A stretch of 64,000 nt of DNA, taken from the NCBI RefSeq assembly GCF_023657445.1, contig NZ_JAGTWY010000001.1:2604001-2668000 (forward strand), in the 5' to 3' direction. This DNA is from Marinobacter sediminum (lineage in GTDB: Bacteria; Pseudomonadota; Gammaproteobacteria; Pseudomonadales; Oleiphilaceae). Made by a program: the position numbers and the translations under genes. Of this stretch, positions 49,030-57,624 are shown in pieces. Every line of letters begins with the position of its first letter. The first letter of the stretch is position 1. The notes beneath the pieces were generated by a model. The model was given only the letters and a program-made list of their open reading frames with translations, was not told where the DNA came from and did no database searches.

Positions 49030-49533
49030 TCAGGCGCCGCTGTTGCCGGAAACGCGTGAAACGGCCATGGAAAGATCCCGATAATCCGCCTTGGCACAGG
49101 TCAGCATCACCCGCTTCAGAAGTTCGTAGGGAATTTCCTGGTCACCCAGAATGGTTACGGCCCGCCCCAGCGTTTTCTCGCGCTCAGTCAGCTCCGTGCG
49201 TTTGGTGGCCTGAAACCGCAGCTCCTGCATCAGGCCATCAATCAGGCCGTTGGACGTGATCACCTCGTTGATGGTGGCAACAGGACGGCCGTCCACCAGG
49301 ATGTCGTCCTCGGTGATGGTCACCACTGTGGTCTCTTTCGGGCGTTCCTCGGCGGTGGAATCCGGCAGGGTCACATCGTTGACCTTGAGGATCTCATTGC
49401 TACCCGAGTTGAGGAGCAGGAAGAACACCAGGATGGTGAAAATGTCCATCAGGGAGACCAGGTTCAGCTTGGCCGGTTTCATGAAGGCCTTGGCGCTGCC
49501 CTGGAGCCCAAAGGAAGTCAGCTTCTCGTTCAT
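49030..49533 (-). CDS. ExbD/TolR-family protein (second copy)
   Basis: 167 residues with one N-terminal transmembrane helix at ~25-45 (LNLVSLMDIFTILVFFLLLNSG); the Asp in LMD is the expected proton-carrying residue. The periplasmic part has the TolR-like fold (TVVTITEDDILVDGRPVATI ... QEIPYELLKRVMLTCAKADYRDLSMAVSRV). Its ATG overlaps the preceding exbD stop by four bases. Two TolR homologues beside one TolQ match the AglQ/AglS arrangement of Myxococcus. Confidence 0.92.
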   Translation of the reverse strand: MNEKLTSFGLQGSAKAFMKPAKLNLVSLMDIFTILVFFLLLNSGSNEILKVNDVTLPDSTAEERPKETTVVTITEDDILVDGRPVATINEVITSNGLIDGLMQELRFQATKRTELTEREKTLGRAVTILGDQEIPYELLKRVMLTCAKADYRDLSMAVSRVSGNSGA

Positions 49534-50060
49534 GACTTCCCTCCTTTCTTCGGTGCATCCCCCAGGGAGATGTCCGGGAAGAGCTCGACGTCCACAGCCT
49601 CGGCCACGACAACGGTCTTGGCCGAACGCAACGTATCCATGGTGGACACCAGCGACTGATAGGTAACCCCCGGCTCCGACAGTAACAACACGTCTTTCTT
49701 GGCGATGCTCTTGGCGGCCAGCCGACGCTTGATCTCCTGCAGCACGTTGGACAGGGCCCGGAAGTCGTGATGCGCGTCCTTGCCGTCGTCCGTGGCCTCA
49801 ACCCTGTCGATGGTCTTCACCAGGTTGCCGCTGGGGTAATAGACCTCTATCGCGGATTCCCGCACCACCACTTCCAGCTGCCGGTTTTCCTCGGCACTGG
49901 CGGTCTGGGAGCCGGTCAGATCAGGCAGGTTGAGCTCGAGAATTGAGATATGGTTGAACACCATACTCATCAGCAGCACCGGTACCAGAACGATCATGAG
50001 GTTCATGAACGCGGTGATGTCGATGTCCGCTTCTTCTGGTTCTCTGCGTTTTACAAACAT
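49530..50060 (-). CDS. ExbD/TolR-family protein (first copy)
   Basis: 176 residues. One transmembrane helix at ~14-36 (DIDITAFMNLMIVLVPVLLMSMVF) with Asp residues at its cytoplasmic edge. The periplasmic domain has LEVVVRESAIEVYYPSGNLVKTI and a long insertion (EATDDGKDAHHDFRALSNVLQEIKRRL) before VLLLSEPGVTYQSLVSTMDTLRSA. It is 19 bases downstream of exbB and overlaps the second exbD by four. Presumed stator-type partner of the ExbB-like protein. Confidence 0.92.
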   Translation of the reverse strand: MFVKRREPEEADIDITAFMNLMIVLVPVLLMSMVFNHISILELNLPDLTGSQTASAEENRQLEVVVRESAIEVYYPSGNLVKTIDRVEATDDGKDAHHDFRALSNVLQEIKRRLAAKSIAKKDVLLLSEPGVTYQSLVSTMDTLRSAKTVVVAEAVDVELFPDISLGDAPKKGGKS

Positions 50061-50079
50061 AACGGATTACCTGCTGCGA

Positions 50080-50745
50080 TCAGGCGTCGGATTCACGCGT
50101 GTTAACAGAACGACGGTTACTGCGAACGATGGTGTTCAGGGCCTTAACACCGGCCATCTCGATGCTCTCGACGATTTCCAGCGTCTTGTTCTGCAGCAGG
50201 GAGTGGATCAGCAGCAGCGGGATGGCCACGATCAGACCGAAGGCGGTGGTGTTCATGGCCACCGAGATGGACTGCGACAGCAGGGTCGCCTTGTCCGCCG
50301 GATCCGCGTTAGCCACCGCGGTGAACGCCGCGATCAGACCGATGATGGTACCGAGCAGCCCGAGCAGGGTGGACACGTTGGCCAGAATGGAGAGGTAATT
50401 GGTGCGCTTGGAAAGCCGCGGAAGACTTTCCATCACGCCTTCCTGCATGGCCGCGTGGATGTCATCACGACGCGGAGACGCGCGCATGGTATCCAGCGCT
50501 ACGGCCACCAAGCGGCCAATGGCAGAACTGTTGTCCTGGGCCTTCTTCTCGGCTTCATCGAACTTGCTCTCTTTCATCAATGGCAGCAGCTCACCATAGG
50601 CATTCCTGTTGGAACGGAAAGCCCGCTTCAGGAACAGCCAGCGCTCCGCCGCAATGGCCAGGCCGACCATCAGCACCAGCGCAATCGGAAACATGAAGGC
50701 CCCGCCTTCCTGGAAAAATGAAACAATGCTTGAGTAAAGATTCAT
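50080..50745 (-). CDS. MotA/TolQ/ExbB proton channel family protein
   Basis: 221 residues, three transmembrane helices (~12-32, ~125-148, ~163-185). The second and third carry the family pattern LANVSTLLGLLGTIIGLIAAFTAV and AMNTTAFGLIVAIPLLLIHSLL. It would form the pentameric proton channel with the two ExbD-like proteins. No tolB, pal or tolA genes are near, so this is not the Tol-Pal cell-division system. It follows the small periplasmic protein gene by about 50 bases. Confidence 0.95.
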   Translation of the reverse strand: MNLYSSIVSFFQEGGAFMFPIALVLMVGLAIAAERWLFLKRAFRSNRNAYGELLPLMKESKFDEAEKKAQDNSSAIGRLVAVALDTMRASPRRDDIHAAMQEGVMESLPRLSKRTNYLSILANVSTLLGLLGTIIGLIAAFTAVANADPADKATLLSQSISVAMNTTAFGLIVAIPLLLIHSLLQNKTLEIVESIEMAGVKALNTIVRSNRRSVNTRESDA

Positions 50746-50795
50746 GTTGGGTACTCCACACGTCGCTAATCGATTAGATCGGTTTGTTTGTTGCT

Positions 50796-51095
50796 TTACT
50801 CGGACGTGCCCGCGGGCGCTTCCAGAGAAAGTTCGTCGTAGAACTGCATGGTTCTTGAGTGAATATCCCGGTCTACCACTTCAAACACCTTGCCGGACAC
50901 AGAGGTGATTGACCGATAGAGCTGATCGGGCCCTTCCGGTGGTTTCCAGGGAATGAAGTAACTGACCGAGGGCTGCTCCTTGTCGCCGACAAAGGTGCTT
51001 TCCAGGTCAATCTTGTCCTGCCCCGAAGCGCTCTGCACCAGGGTCAGTGACGCGAAGACTGCGATAACGGCGAGGCGTGATCCGGCGTTTAGCAT
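50796..51095 (-). CDS. Small periplasmic protein of unknown function
   Basis: 99 residues with a signal peptide (LAVIAVFASLTLVQSASGQ) and a short mature region with YFIPWKPPEGPDQLYRSITSVSGKVFEVVDRDI. SD AGGAG precedes the start; the gene begins 9 bases after the TPR lipoprotein gene. I recognise no family. Its place between TPR and ExbB genes suggests a part of the same complex. Confidence 0.75.
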   Translation of the reverse strand: MLNAGSRLAVIAVFASLTLVQSASGQDKIDLESTFVGDKEQPSVSYFIPWKPPEGPDQLYRSITSVSGKVFEVVDRDIHSRTMQFYDELSLEAPAGTSE

Positions 51096-51104
51096 GGCGA
51101 TCTC

Positions 51105-51968
51105 CTAGCCTTTCTCTTCGGTTTTTGTGGTTTCCGAACTCTTCTCCGCCGCCATTGGATCGGCGGAGACAGTCTCTTCCGGGGCCTTGGGCGCAGGCGG
51201 CGGATTGTCGATGAAGCTGGTTTCGATGCCGGTACGACGCCGGATTTCGATCAGCCAGTCGGCAACCTGCGGATCATCGCCCTTGGTCAGGAACGCGTAT
51301 GCCTCGAAATGCGGCTGCGCCAACGCGGGTTGATTCATATAGAGGTCGTACAGAATTGCCAGGTTCAGGTGGGCCTCGGGAAAATCTTTCCACAGCTCCA
51401 GCGCCGAGACATAGGTATCGCGAGCCTCTTCAAAATCTCCGCTGCGGCGCTGGAACAAAGCCAGGGCCAGGTAGGCATTGACGTTCTGTGGATTGATGGC
51501 CAGTGCCTTTTGGTAGGACTTTTCGGCCCGTTCCATGCGCTCGCCAATCTCTGCCAGTTCGCCCAGCTTGAGCCAGGGCCCGGACAAATCCGGGTAATCG
51601 CGGGTGATGGCCTCGAAAGCCTTTCGCGCATCCCGGTACTGCTCATCCGCCATCAGATCGCTTGCGGACCGGAAGCGCGCAACGGCCTCCGGAGGAACCG
51701 GCTTGGACGCGGCGGTGTAAGGGTTGGGAGCCGGCACGTAGGCCACCTTTTTGCCCTGGGCATCGTAGCCCTGTTGCGGCAGGTGGCGCTGACTGCCAGT
51801 CCCGGCGCCAGTCTTTGGCTCGGCCGGTGCACTCTCGACCACTTTCTTTTCCGGAGTTTCCGGGGCTGTTCCGACACCGCCTACCGAGCCCAGCCCGGCG
51901 CAACCGGACAACAGCACCGCAGTCATGACCACGCCCGCATGCAAGGACTTAACGGATACCATCGCCAT
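51105..51968 (-). CDS. TPR lipoprotein (GltE/Tgl-like)
   Basis: 287-residue predicted lipoprotein (lipobox LLSGC, Cys23). Linker rich in Pro, Glu and Lys to ~85, then about three TPRs (~95-235) including WLKLGELAEIGERMERAEKSYQKALAINPQNVNAYLALALFQRR and AHLNLAILYDLYMNQPALAQPHFEAY. A Pro/Glu-rich tail follows. It overlaps the large TPR lipoprotein gene by 20 bases, with AGGTGG upstream. TPR lipoproteins of this size occur in Myxococcus gliding and pilus systems; the likeness is structural only. Confidence 0.85.
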   Translation of the reverse strand: MAMVSVKSLHAGVVMTAVLLSGCAGLGSVGGVGTAPETPEKKVVESAPAEPKTGAGTGSQRHLPQQGYDAQGKKVAYVPAPNPYTAASKPVPPEAVARFRSASDLMADEQYRDARKAFEAITRDYPDLSGPWLKLGELAEIGERMERAEKSYQKALAINPQNVNAYLALALFQRRSGDFEEARDTYVSALELWKDFPEAHLNLAILYDLYMNQPALAQPHFEAYAFLTKGDDPQVADWLIEIRRRTGIETSFIDNPPPAPKAPEETVSADPMAAEKSSETTKTEEKG

Positions 51969-54795
51969 ACGCCACCTGTACTTCCTGTTTGTCGAATCGA
52001 GCCGGATTCAGCTTCGCCATCGCATCGAAGCTCTTTGCGATCCAGGGGTTAAACATGCCGCCCCAGGAACGTTCGATGTTGGCCTGATGAACCTCAATCG
52101 CGAGGTCTTCGAAGGGAATGGCCTGCTCCTCAAGCACCAGCTCGTACTGCATTGCTTCAAGCTGGCTGAGGCCACTCGGTCTGGGCGCATCCATCAGCTC
52201 GCGGGCGAACTGGCCGTAGAGATCGGCAATGTTGAACGTGGCCCGGGTGGTCTGGCCGGTAATTTCGTAGCCAACCGCTTTCTGGTAACGGTCCAGCGCG
52301 TTCTTCAGCTTTTCGTTCTTGCGGGGGATGCTCTTGTTCAGAGGGTGGCGAAGCCGGACCCGGTCAAACTCGATGCGCCAGTAATCGCCATATTCGTTGT
52401 TGGCCCAGGCCGCCAGCCACGCAGAGCGGTCGCTCTGCCAGTTGGAGGGCGCCTTGTTGTGGCCGTCGATCACCCGGCGCAACCAGTAGAGGTGACGATT
52501 CAAATCATCCATCCGCTTGTACAGGTAAGCCACGTGGTAGCGGGCTTCCATACGGGTGTCGAAGGGTTCTTCGTAATCAAAGGCCCACTTCTTGAAGTAC
52601 GTCAGCGCCTGCTGATCCTCACCCGCCTTTTCATACAGTTCGGCAGACAGGAACAGTGCATCCCGACGGACCTCAGCCGTGGCATTACTGCGATAGATGG
52701 CTTCATACTCACGCGCCGCCATCAGCCACTGCTCATCCTGCTCGTACGCCCAGGCAATCTTCTGGGGCAGATCGGCCGCCAGCTTGTGGTTTGGGAACAG
52801 GCGGCGCAGCTCGTTCATCTCGGCCAGGGCCGGATCCCAGTCTTCCAGGGTCAACAGGTGGGTGGCGGCGTCAAACTGCGCGATTACCCGCACATCGGTG
52901 TTCGGTGCCACGGCCTTGATGCGGAGGAAATGCTCGACCGCGCCGGCCAGGTCTTTCGCTTCCAGCGCCTGCTCGCCCTGTTTGTAGATAGTGACGCCCA
53001 TGCGCTCGGTGACCTCAGCGTATTGCGCATCGCTGCTGTCGATGTAGCGAAGCTGGTTGCGATAACCGGCCTCCGCCTCCGGGAACCGACCGAGCTCGTA
53101 CTGGCTGTGGGCAATTACGCCCCAGGCAGTGCGGTTCAGTTCGCGGTCTACGTCACCTTCACGACTGACAATACCGGTGGCCACTTCCAGGGCTCTTTCA
53201 TACCGCCCCAGGGCAAACAGTTCCTCAGAAGTCTTGGCCAGCACCGAACCGGAGCGCTCGTCGTCCCGGTAGGTCTGGACAAAGCGCAGCTGGCTATCAA
53301 CACCCTTGCTGCGCCAGGCCGTCAGCTGTTCCGAGCCCTTGCCACCGGCGGCGATGATGCGCTCCAGCTCTTTCTGGTAGGCGATGATGGCGGCATAACC
53401 GGCATCGGGGCCGTATTCCGGATGCTTGAATTCGTAGGCGCTACGCTCGTAATGGGTGATGGCGGTCGGGTAATCACCACCATCAAAGGCCGCTTCGGCG
53501 CGCATATACACCATTTCCGGAATACGGGGATCGTTCGGGAAGGTCTGCTCATATTCGCCGTAGAACTCGGCCGCCTTCAGGAAACTCGTGCGCTGCTCCG
53601 AGACACTGGCAACCTTGCCTGCGGCCGAGATGGCACCCTCGGCCAGCTCGCGCTTCAGGCGCTGGCCGGTGGCGTGGTAATGCCGCGCCAGTTCATCAAT
53701 GTAGGTTTTCAGGTTGGCAATGACCTTGGCTTTGATATCCGCCGGCTTGGTCTTCCAGAACTCAGAACGGATACCGTAGTTGCGGACGTAGCTTTCTTTC
53801 TCCGGCAACACCTGCTGGGAAAATTCGCCATCCACATAGGCCCGGATCATATCGGCATGCATTTCCGGTGCGCGGTCGGATTCCGGATTCTGCACAACGA
53901 AGGCCCGGAAAGACGATGCCGAATCCTCGTATCGCTCCTTCTTGAGGTAATGCTTACCCAGACTGGAATAGAGAATCCAGGTGTACTTGGCGCTTTCCGG
54001 CCGTTGCGCAAACATGCTGTCGATTTTCGAGGCACCGCCAGCATAGGCCAGGCCCACACTCATAATGCGCAGGGTGTCATCCACCAGTGAGCGGTTGACG
54101 TTATCCAGCTTTTCAACCTTGCCGTCTTCCGGCACCAATCGGTCCAGAACCTGCGAGAAGGCCATCAGGCTGTTGTCATAATCGGACAGTTTGTACTGGG
54201 ACCACCCCAGCAGGTAATAAGAGTTATTCAGGAAGGCCGAATCCCCGCCCAGGGCAATAACCGCCTTGTAGGCCTGTTCCGCGTCCTCGTACTCTTCGTG
54301 ACGGAAATGGATATCGCCCTTGCGGAAATAGACCTCAGCCAGCCGTTCAGAGTGGGGATGATCCTCGATAAACTGATTAAGAACGGTCCGCGCATCCTGG
54401 TCCCGGCCATCCAGGTCGTAGGCCTTGGCAAGCTGGTACATGGCTTCCGCGTTTTCGCTGGAATCCGGGTATTTCTGCAGCAACTGCTGGTAGGCGTCGA
54501 TGGCGTCAGGGAAATAGCCGTTGTCGCCCGGCAGCACGCCGCGCAACTGGTTGTAGTCTCCCTCCAGCATGTAAACACTGGCAATCCGGCGCTCAATCTG
54601 TTCCTTGAGTTCCCGGTCCTCAATGGTCTTCAGCAGTTCCCGGTACTCCCGGCGAACGTCCTCATGCATCACCCGCGGCAACGGTATGTCCGCCAGCGGC
54701 TGATGGTTTTCCTGAATCCGGCCAATGGTGGGGCCGCCATTGAAATTGGCGCAACCACCGATAAACAGGGTCAGCAGCAGAATCCTAGATCGCAT
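51949..54795 (-). CDS. Large TPR outer-membrane-associated lipoprotein
   Basis: 948 residues from ATG 54795 (SD AGGAG, 6-base spacing), overlapping the upstream gene by 11 bases. Short signal peptide MRSRILLLTLFIGGC with lipobox, Cys15. Many TPR-like repeats are visible across ~100-860, for example AIDAYQQLLQKYPDSSENAEAMYQLAKAY, ERYEDSASSFRAFVVQNP and AGEDQQALTYFKKWAFDYEEP. No catalytic motif is seen. It may play the scaffold part that the large TPR protein GltD plays in the Myxococcus machinery; that is inference. A longer upstream start would run into the preceding gene. Confidence 0.88.
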   Translation of the reverse strand: MRSRILLLTLFIGGCANFNGGPTIGRIQENHQPLADIPLPRVMHEDVRREYRELLKTIEDRELKEQIERRIASVYMLEGDYNQLRGVLPGDNGYFPDAIDAYQQLLQKYPDSSENAEAMYQLAKAYDLDGRDQDARTVLNQFIEDHPHSERLAEVYFRKGDIHFRHEEYEDAEQAYKAVIALGGDSAFLNNSYYLLGWSQYKLSDYDNSLMAFSQVLDRLVPEDGKVEKLDNVNRSLVDDTLRIMSVGLAYAGGASKIDSMFAQRPESAKYTWILYSSLGKHYLKKERYEDSASSFRAFVVQNPESDRAPEMHADMIRAYVDGEFSQQVLPEKESYVRNYGIRSEFWKTKPADIKAKVIANLKTYIDELARHYHATGQRLKRELAEGAISAAGKVASVSEQRTSFLKAAEFYGEYEQTFPNDPRIPEMVYMRAEAAFDGGDYPTAITHYERSAYEFKHPEYGPDAGYAAIIAYQKELERIIAAGGKGSEQLTAWRSKGVDSQLRFVQTYRDDERSGSVLAKTSEELFALGRYERALEVATGIVSREGDVDRELNRTAWGVIAHSQYELGRFPEAEAGYRNQLRYIDSSDAQYAEVTERMGVTIYKQGEQALEAKDLAGAVEHFLRIKAVAPNTDVRVIAQFDAATHLLTLEDWDPALAEMNELRRLFPNHKLAADLPQKIAWAYEQDEQWLMAAREYEAIYRSNATAEVRRDALFLSAELYEKAGEDQQALTYFKKWAFDYEEPFDTRMEARYHVAYLYKRMDDLNRHLYWLRRVIDGHNKAPSNWQSDRSAWLAAWANNEYGDYWRIEFDRVRLRHPLNKSIPRKNEKLKNALDRYQKAVGYEITGQTTRATFNIADLYGQFARELMDAPRPSGLSQLEAMQYELVLEEQAIPFEDLAIEVHQANIERSWGGMFNPWIAKSFDAMAKLNPARFDKQEVQVAYGDGIR

Positions 54796-56557
54796 GGTCG
54801 TCTCCTTCCGCCTGGTCGGCGGAGGCCGCAGCGGACTCCGGCGCTGACTGCCCGTCGTCTTCGGTTCCATCCAGGTTCTGCAGCGAACGGTCCAGAATCC
54901 GGACCTTTGCCAACTGAGCCTCTACCTGGTACTGCTTCAGGCGCTGCTCGTGAATATCCAGTTCGGTGGCCACCAGGGTGCGCATGACGTCTTCAAGGCG
55001 AGTGATCAGACCTTCGGTTCGAACCATCTGGTCATCGACCTGCGCCATCATATGGCTGACCGCCTGACTGAACTGGTCACCCCCGGAAATGGTGTGCGTG
55101 CCGGCGAGCGCCTCCAGCATGTTTTCGCCCCGGGTGATATCAAACGCGAGGTCCTCAAGCTGCCATCGCAGCCGTTCCTGCGCATCCGGTGCGAGGCTGG
55201 TCATCCGGCCGGACAGCGCCTGATACCGCTGACGACTCTCGGTCAGTTGGCGAGCAAGCCGGGACAGGCCCTGGCGATAGCTCTCGCCATCCACGCTTGC
55301 GGCACGGGCGGCAAGAATGACATCGAAGTCGTCCCGCCGCGCCTGCCAGCTTTCGAGGTTATTGCGAATCGCATACAGGTCTCTCAGATCCTTGAGCACG
55401 GACTGGAAACTGTGATCCGACATCAGCTCCACCAGAAAGGGTGAGAGATGATTAACCGATACCGATGGCGCAGCTCCAAACCAGTCGCTTTCGTCCAGAA
55501 CCTGATCAAGGTTCCGGACGAACAGCTCCATCACATCTGCATGATCCATCGACTGTCTGGCCTTTTGGAGCCAGTCCAGGGCGTTCCGGAATTTATGGTC
55601 AGCATCAATAAAGCCCTGAGCCGCCCGACCATTCAGCCCCATTTGTTCATAAACATGCGGCTGCAGCAGGATGGCTTCCTGAACCTCCGGCAGAGCAATG
55701 GAGCGCTTGGTAAGCACATCGAGCGGCCCGAGGGCATCCCGGAAGTCACGCTCGTTAATGGCCATCCAACTGGCACCCAGCAAGCCGCGATTGGAGTAGG
55801 CACCGGTACTGCTGATCCGGGAAAGCTGCAGGCCGGCACTGGCTTGATTGTCCCTGCCGGCATAGAGGAAGGAGAGTGCCATTCTGGCCCGGTCAGCCAG
55901 GCGTTGCAGCTCTTCACTGCCGTCATTCAGATCGATGACCTTTTCCAGTGCAGCGATGGCGCGGCCTGAATTTTCCTGGGAGCCAAAGGCAATTGCCAGA
56001 TTGAAATAGAAGTACGGGGCGAACGGGCTGTCGCTATCGATGCTGTCGGCAACAGCCTCACCGGCGGAGAAATACCCCAGCTTCACATTAACCAGGGCCG
56101 CCAGGTAACGATATTCAGAGTCCACCGCTTCCGGCAGCGGTCCCTGAATGTTGCCCAGATTCCGGGCAGCAACGCTGGTGTCACCGCGCAGGTATTGCAT
56201 CTTGCCCAGGTAGAACCAGGCCCGGTTGCGCACTTCCTCGGTCAGATTGCCACGGGCAACACGGCTGAAAATCTCCTCAGCCTGGTTATCCAGTCCGTAG
56301 GACAAGCTGATACCGCCTTTCAGCAGTTCCGGGTAGGTGCCATGATTCTGGATACCGCCGTGCCCCTCGGCCCAGGCATACTCGACCAGAGCTTCAAAAT
56401 AGTTCTGCTGGTAAAACTCGAACAGGATTGCGCCGTACTTGAGGTCGTGCACTTCGGTAACCGATGGCGCGGCACTGGCCGGCAAGCACACGGCACCTAG
56501 CACCAGCCCTGCAAAGGCATCTCTGAGCGTTCGATGAGCAGCGCGCGCGAACATCAT
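54785..56557 (-). CDS. Periplasmic TPR/coiled-coil protein
   Basis: 590 residues. Signal peptide (DAFAGLVLGAVCLPASA) cut near residue 29. Helical repeats of TPR type at ~40-330 (AILFEFYQQNYFEALVEYAWAEGH, AWFYLGKMQYLRGDTSVAARNL, FYFNLAIAFGSQENSGRAIAALEKVI). A long coiled coil follows at ~400-570 (LVATELDIHEQRLKQYQVEAQLAKVRIL). It begins 3 bases after the 227-residue gene. Not assigned to a named family; probably a periplasmic scaffold of the trans-envelope complex. Confidence 0.82.
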   Translation of the reverse strand: MMFARAAHRTLRDAFAGLVLGAVCLPASAAPSVTEVHDLKYGAILFEFYQQNYFEALVEYAWAEGHGGIQNHGTYPELLKGGISLSYGLDNQAEEIFSRVARGNLTEEVRNRAWFYLGKMQYLRGDTSVAARNLGNIQGPLPEAVDSEYRYLAALVNVKLGYFSAGEAVADSIDSDSPFAPYFYFNLAIAFGSQENSGRAIAALEKVIDLNDGSEELQRLADRARMALSFLYAGRDNQASAGLQLSRISSTGAYSNRGLLGASWMAINERDFRDALGPLDVLTKRSIALPEVQEAILLQPHVYEQMGLNGRAAQGFIDADHKFRNALDWLQKARQSMDHADVMELFVRNLDQVLDESDWFGAAPSVSVNHLSPFLVELMSDHSFQSVLKDLRDLYAIRNNLESWQARRDDFDVILAARAASVDGESYRQGLSRLARQLTESRQRYQALSGRMTSLAPDAQERLRWQLEDLAFDITRGENMLEALAGTHTISGGDQFSQAVSHMMAQVDDQMVRTEGLITRLEDVMRTLVATELDIHEQRLKQYQVEAQLAKVRILDRSLQNLDGTEDDGQSAPESAAASADQAEGDDHAI

Positions 56558-56560
56558 GAG

Positions 56561-57244
56561 CTACCACTCCCGAACGGTAAATTCCGGCTGCTGCCGCGCT
56601 TCGGAGTCGGCAACGCTCAGCTCCACGTACTTGGGCCCCTGCCCTTTGGAAAATCGCAGGCTGCTACCCCGCTTGTACTCGCGGCCATTCGGCCCTTGCC
56701 CGACAAAGAAGGCTGACAGGGTGTGCTCGCCAGCGCTGACATTACCCAGGTGCAGGCGATGCATGCCGCCCTTGGCCAGAGCCATGCGCTCTTCTTCGCT
56801 GTACAGGTATGAGGCAATGGTCTCGTTGTCTAACCGCAGCTCAACCCCTTCCAGACGGAAGAACTCGCCAACGTTCAGCGACAGGAATACATGAAAACGG
56901 GTGTTTGCAGGGAACAGCAGATCTTCTTCAAGCACCCGCAGATCCTTGTTCAGGACCACCACGGACTGCTTCAGGTTCTGGATGTCCCGGGAGAGCTCGT
57001 TCACGGCGCGCTGGGCCCGTTCCCGGCTTTTGCGAACCGACATCGGGGTTTCAATGATTTGGTCGAGCGCCGCTGCCGGTGCTCCCACGTCAGCACTGTC
57101 CTTGCTATCGGCATTGTCTTCACTGGCCACTGCATGACCGCCCCAGACAGTGAACAGAACCAAAGCCAGAAAGCCGGTCAATGCCTTGCCTGATCTTGTT
57201 GTTGCCGGCCTGTAACCAGACCCTGGTTTTTGAGAAGTCACCAT
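56561..57244 (-). CDS. Secreted coiled-coil/beta protein, first gene of the trans-envelope operon
   Basis: 227 residues. Signal peptide around residues 20-40 (LTGFLALVLFTVWGGHAVAS), a coiled coil at ~70-110 (RAQRAVNELSRDIQNLKQSVVVLNKDLRVLEEDL), then a beta-sandwich-like domain (FHVFLSLNVGEFFRLEGVELRLDNETIASYLYSEEE...HRLHLGNVSAGEHTLSAFFVG) resembling PEGA-type folds. It heads a ten- to twelve-gene minus-strand operon. Function unknown. Confidence 0.78.
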   Translation of the reverse strand: MVTSQKPGSGYRPATTRSGKALTGFLALVLFTVWGGHAVASEDNADSKDSADVGAPAAALDQIIETPMSVRKSRERAQRAVNELSRDIQNLKQSVVVLNKDLRVLEEDLLFPANTRFHVFLSLNVGEFFRLEGVELRLDNETIASYLYSEEERMALAKGGMHRLHLGNVSAGEHTLSAFFVGQGPNGREYKRGSSLRFSKGQGPKYVELSVADSEARQQPEFTVREW

Positions 57245-57624
57245 ACTGCTCCTGTGTCAGACCGCCGGGTAGGCGCTGACAGTTCACCATGAACAATCAG
57301 GGGACTGACTTTTGAGTTGGCCGACTCTGTCCGGAAAGCTCTTTTTCTTGGCTCTTGAATTAACCGAACGGTCAGTTTTCTTAGGGAATGCTTCATCCGT
57401 TAAATGCTGTTAAATACGCTAGCACAGGTTTTAAAAGTTAAACGTAATGATTTTTTCTTAGATTCAGATTTTGTGATTGCCTTCGCGAAATGACGCATCG
57501 GCTATTGCTGAACGCCGGGGCGCTCGTCAAAGTTCCATATCAGATCCAAATTTTTTCAATAAAAACAGTTCTTTACATTAGTTCACATTATTTAACAAAC
57601 CTGTTGGGCACCGGCATCGAACTT
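57245..57624. promoter_or_regulatory. AT-rich divergent control region of the trans-envelope cluster
   Basis: 380 bases between the TPR/ExbBD operon and the two barrel genes, clearly more AT-rich than the flanking DNA, especially 57340-57600. It contains a direct repeat GTTAAAT(G/A)C near 57398-57416, followed by several TTAAA/GTTAA motifs. I cannot pick a promoter pair with ideal spacing. It probably controls both transcripts together. Confidence 0.55.

Noticed and set aside
50080..50745. Tol-Pal or canonical TonB-ExbB-ExbD system
   Set aside because: No tolA, tolB, pal or receptor gene is nearby. There are two ExbD copies and an AgmX-type domain, which do not fit those systems.
51925..54090. 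721-residue open frame opposite the large TPR lipoprotein
   Set aside because: Antisense shadow in a GC-rich gene. The minus-strand reading has a lipoprotein signal, an SD and clear TPR repeats.
57490..57624. 45-residue N-terminal extension of the SH3/barrel protein
   Set aside because: The extension is AT-rich spacer sequence; the signal peptide begins properly after the ATG at 57625.
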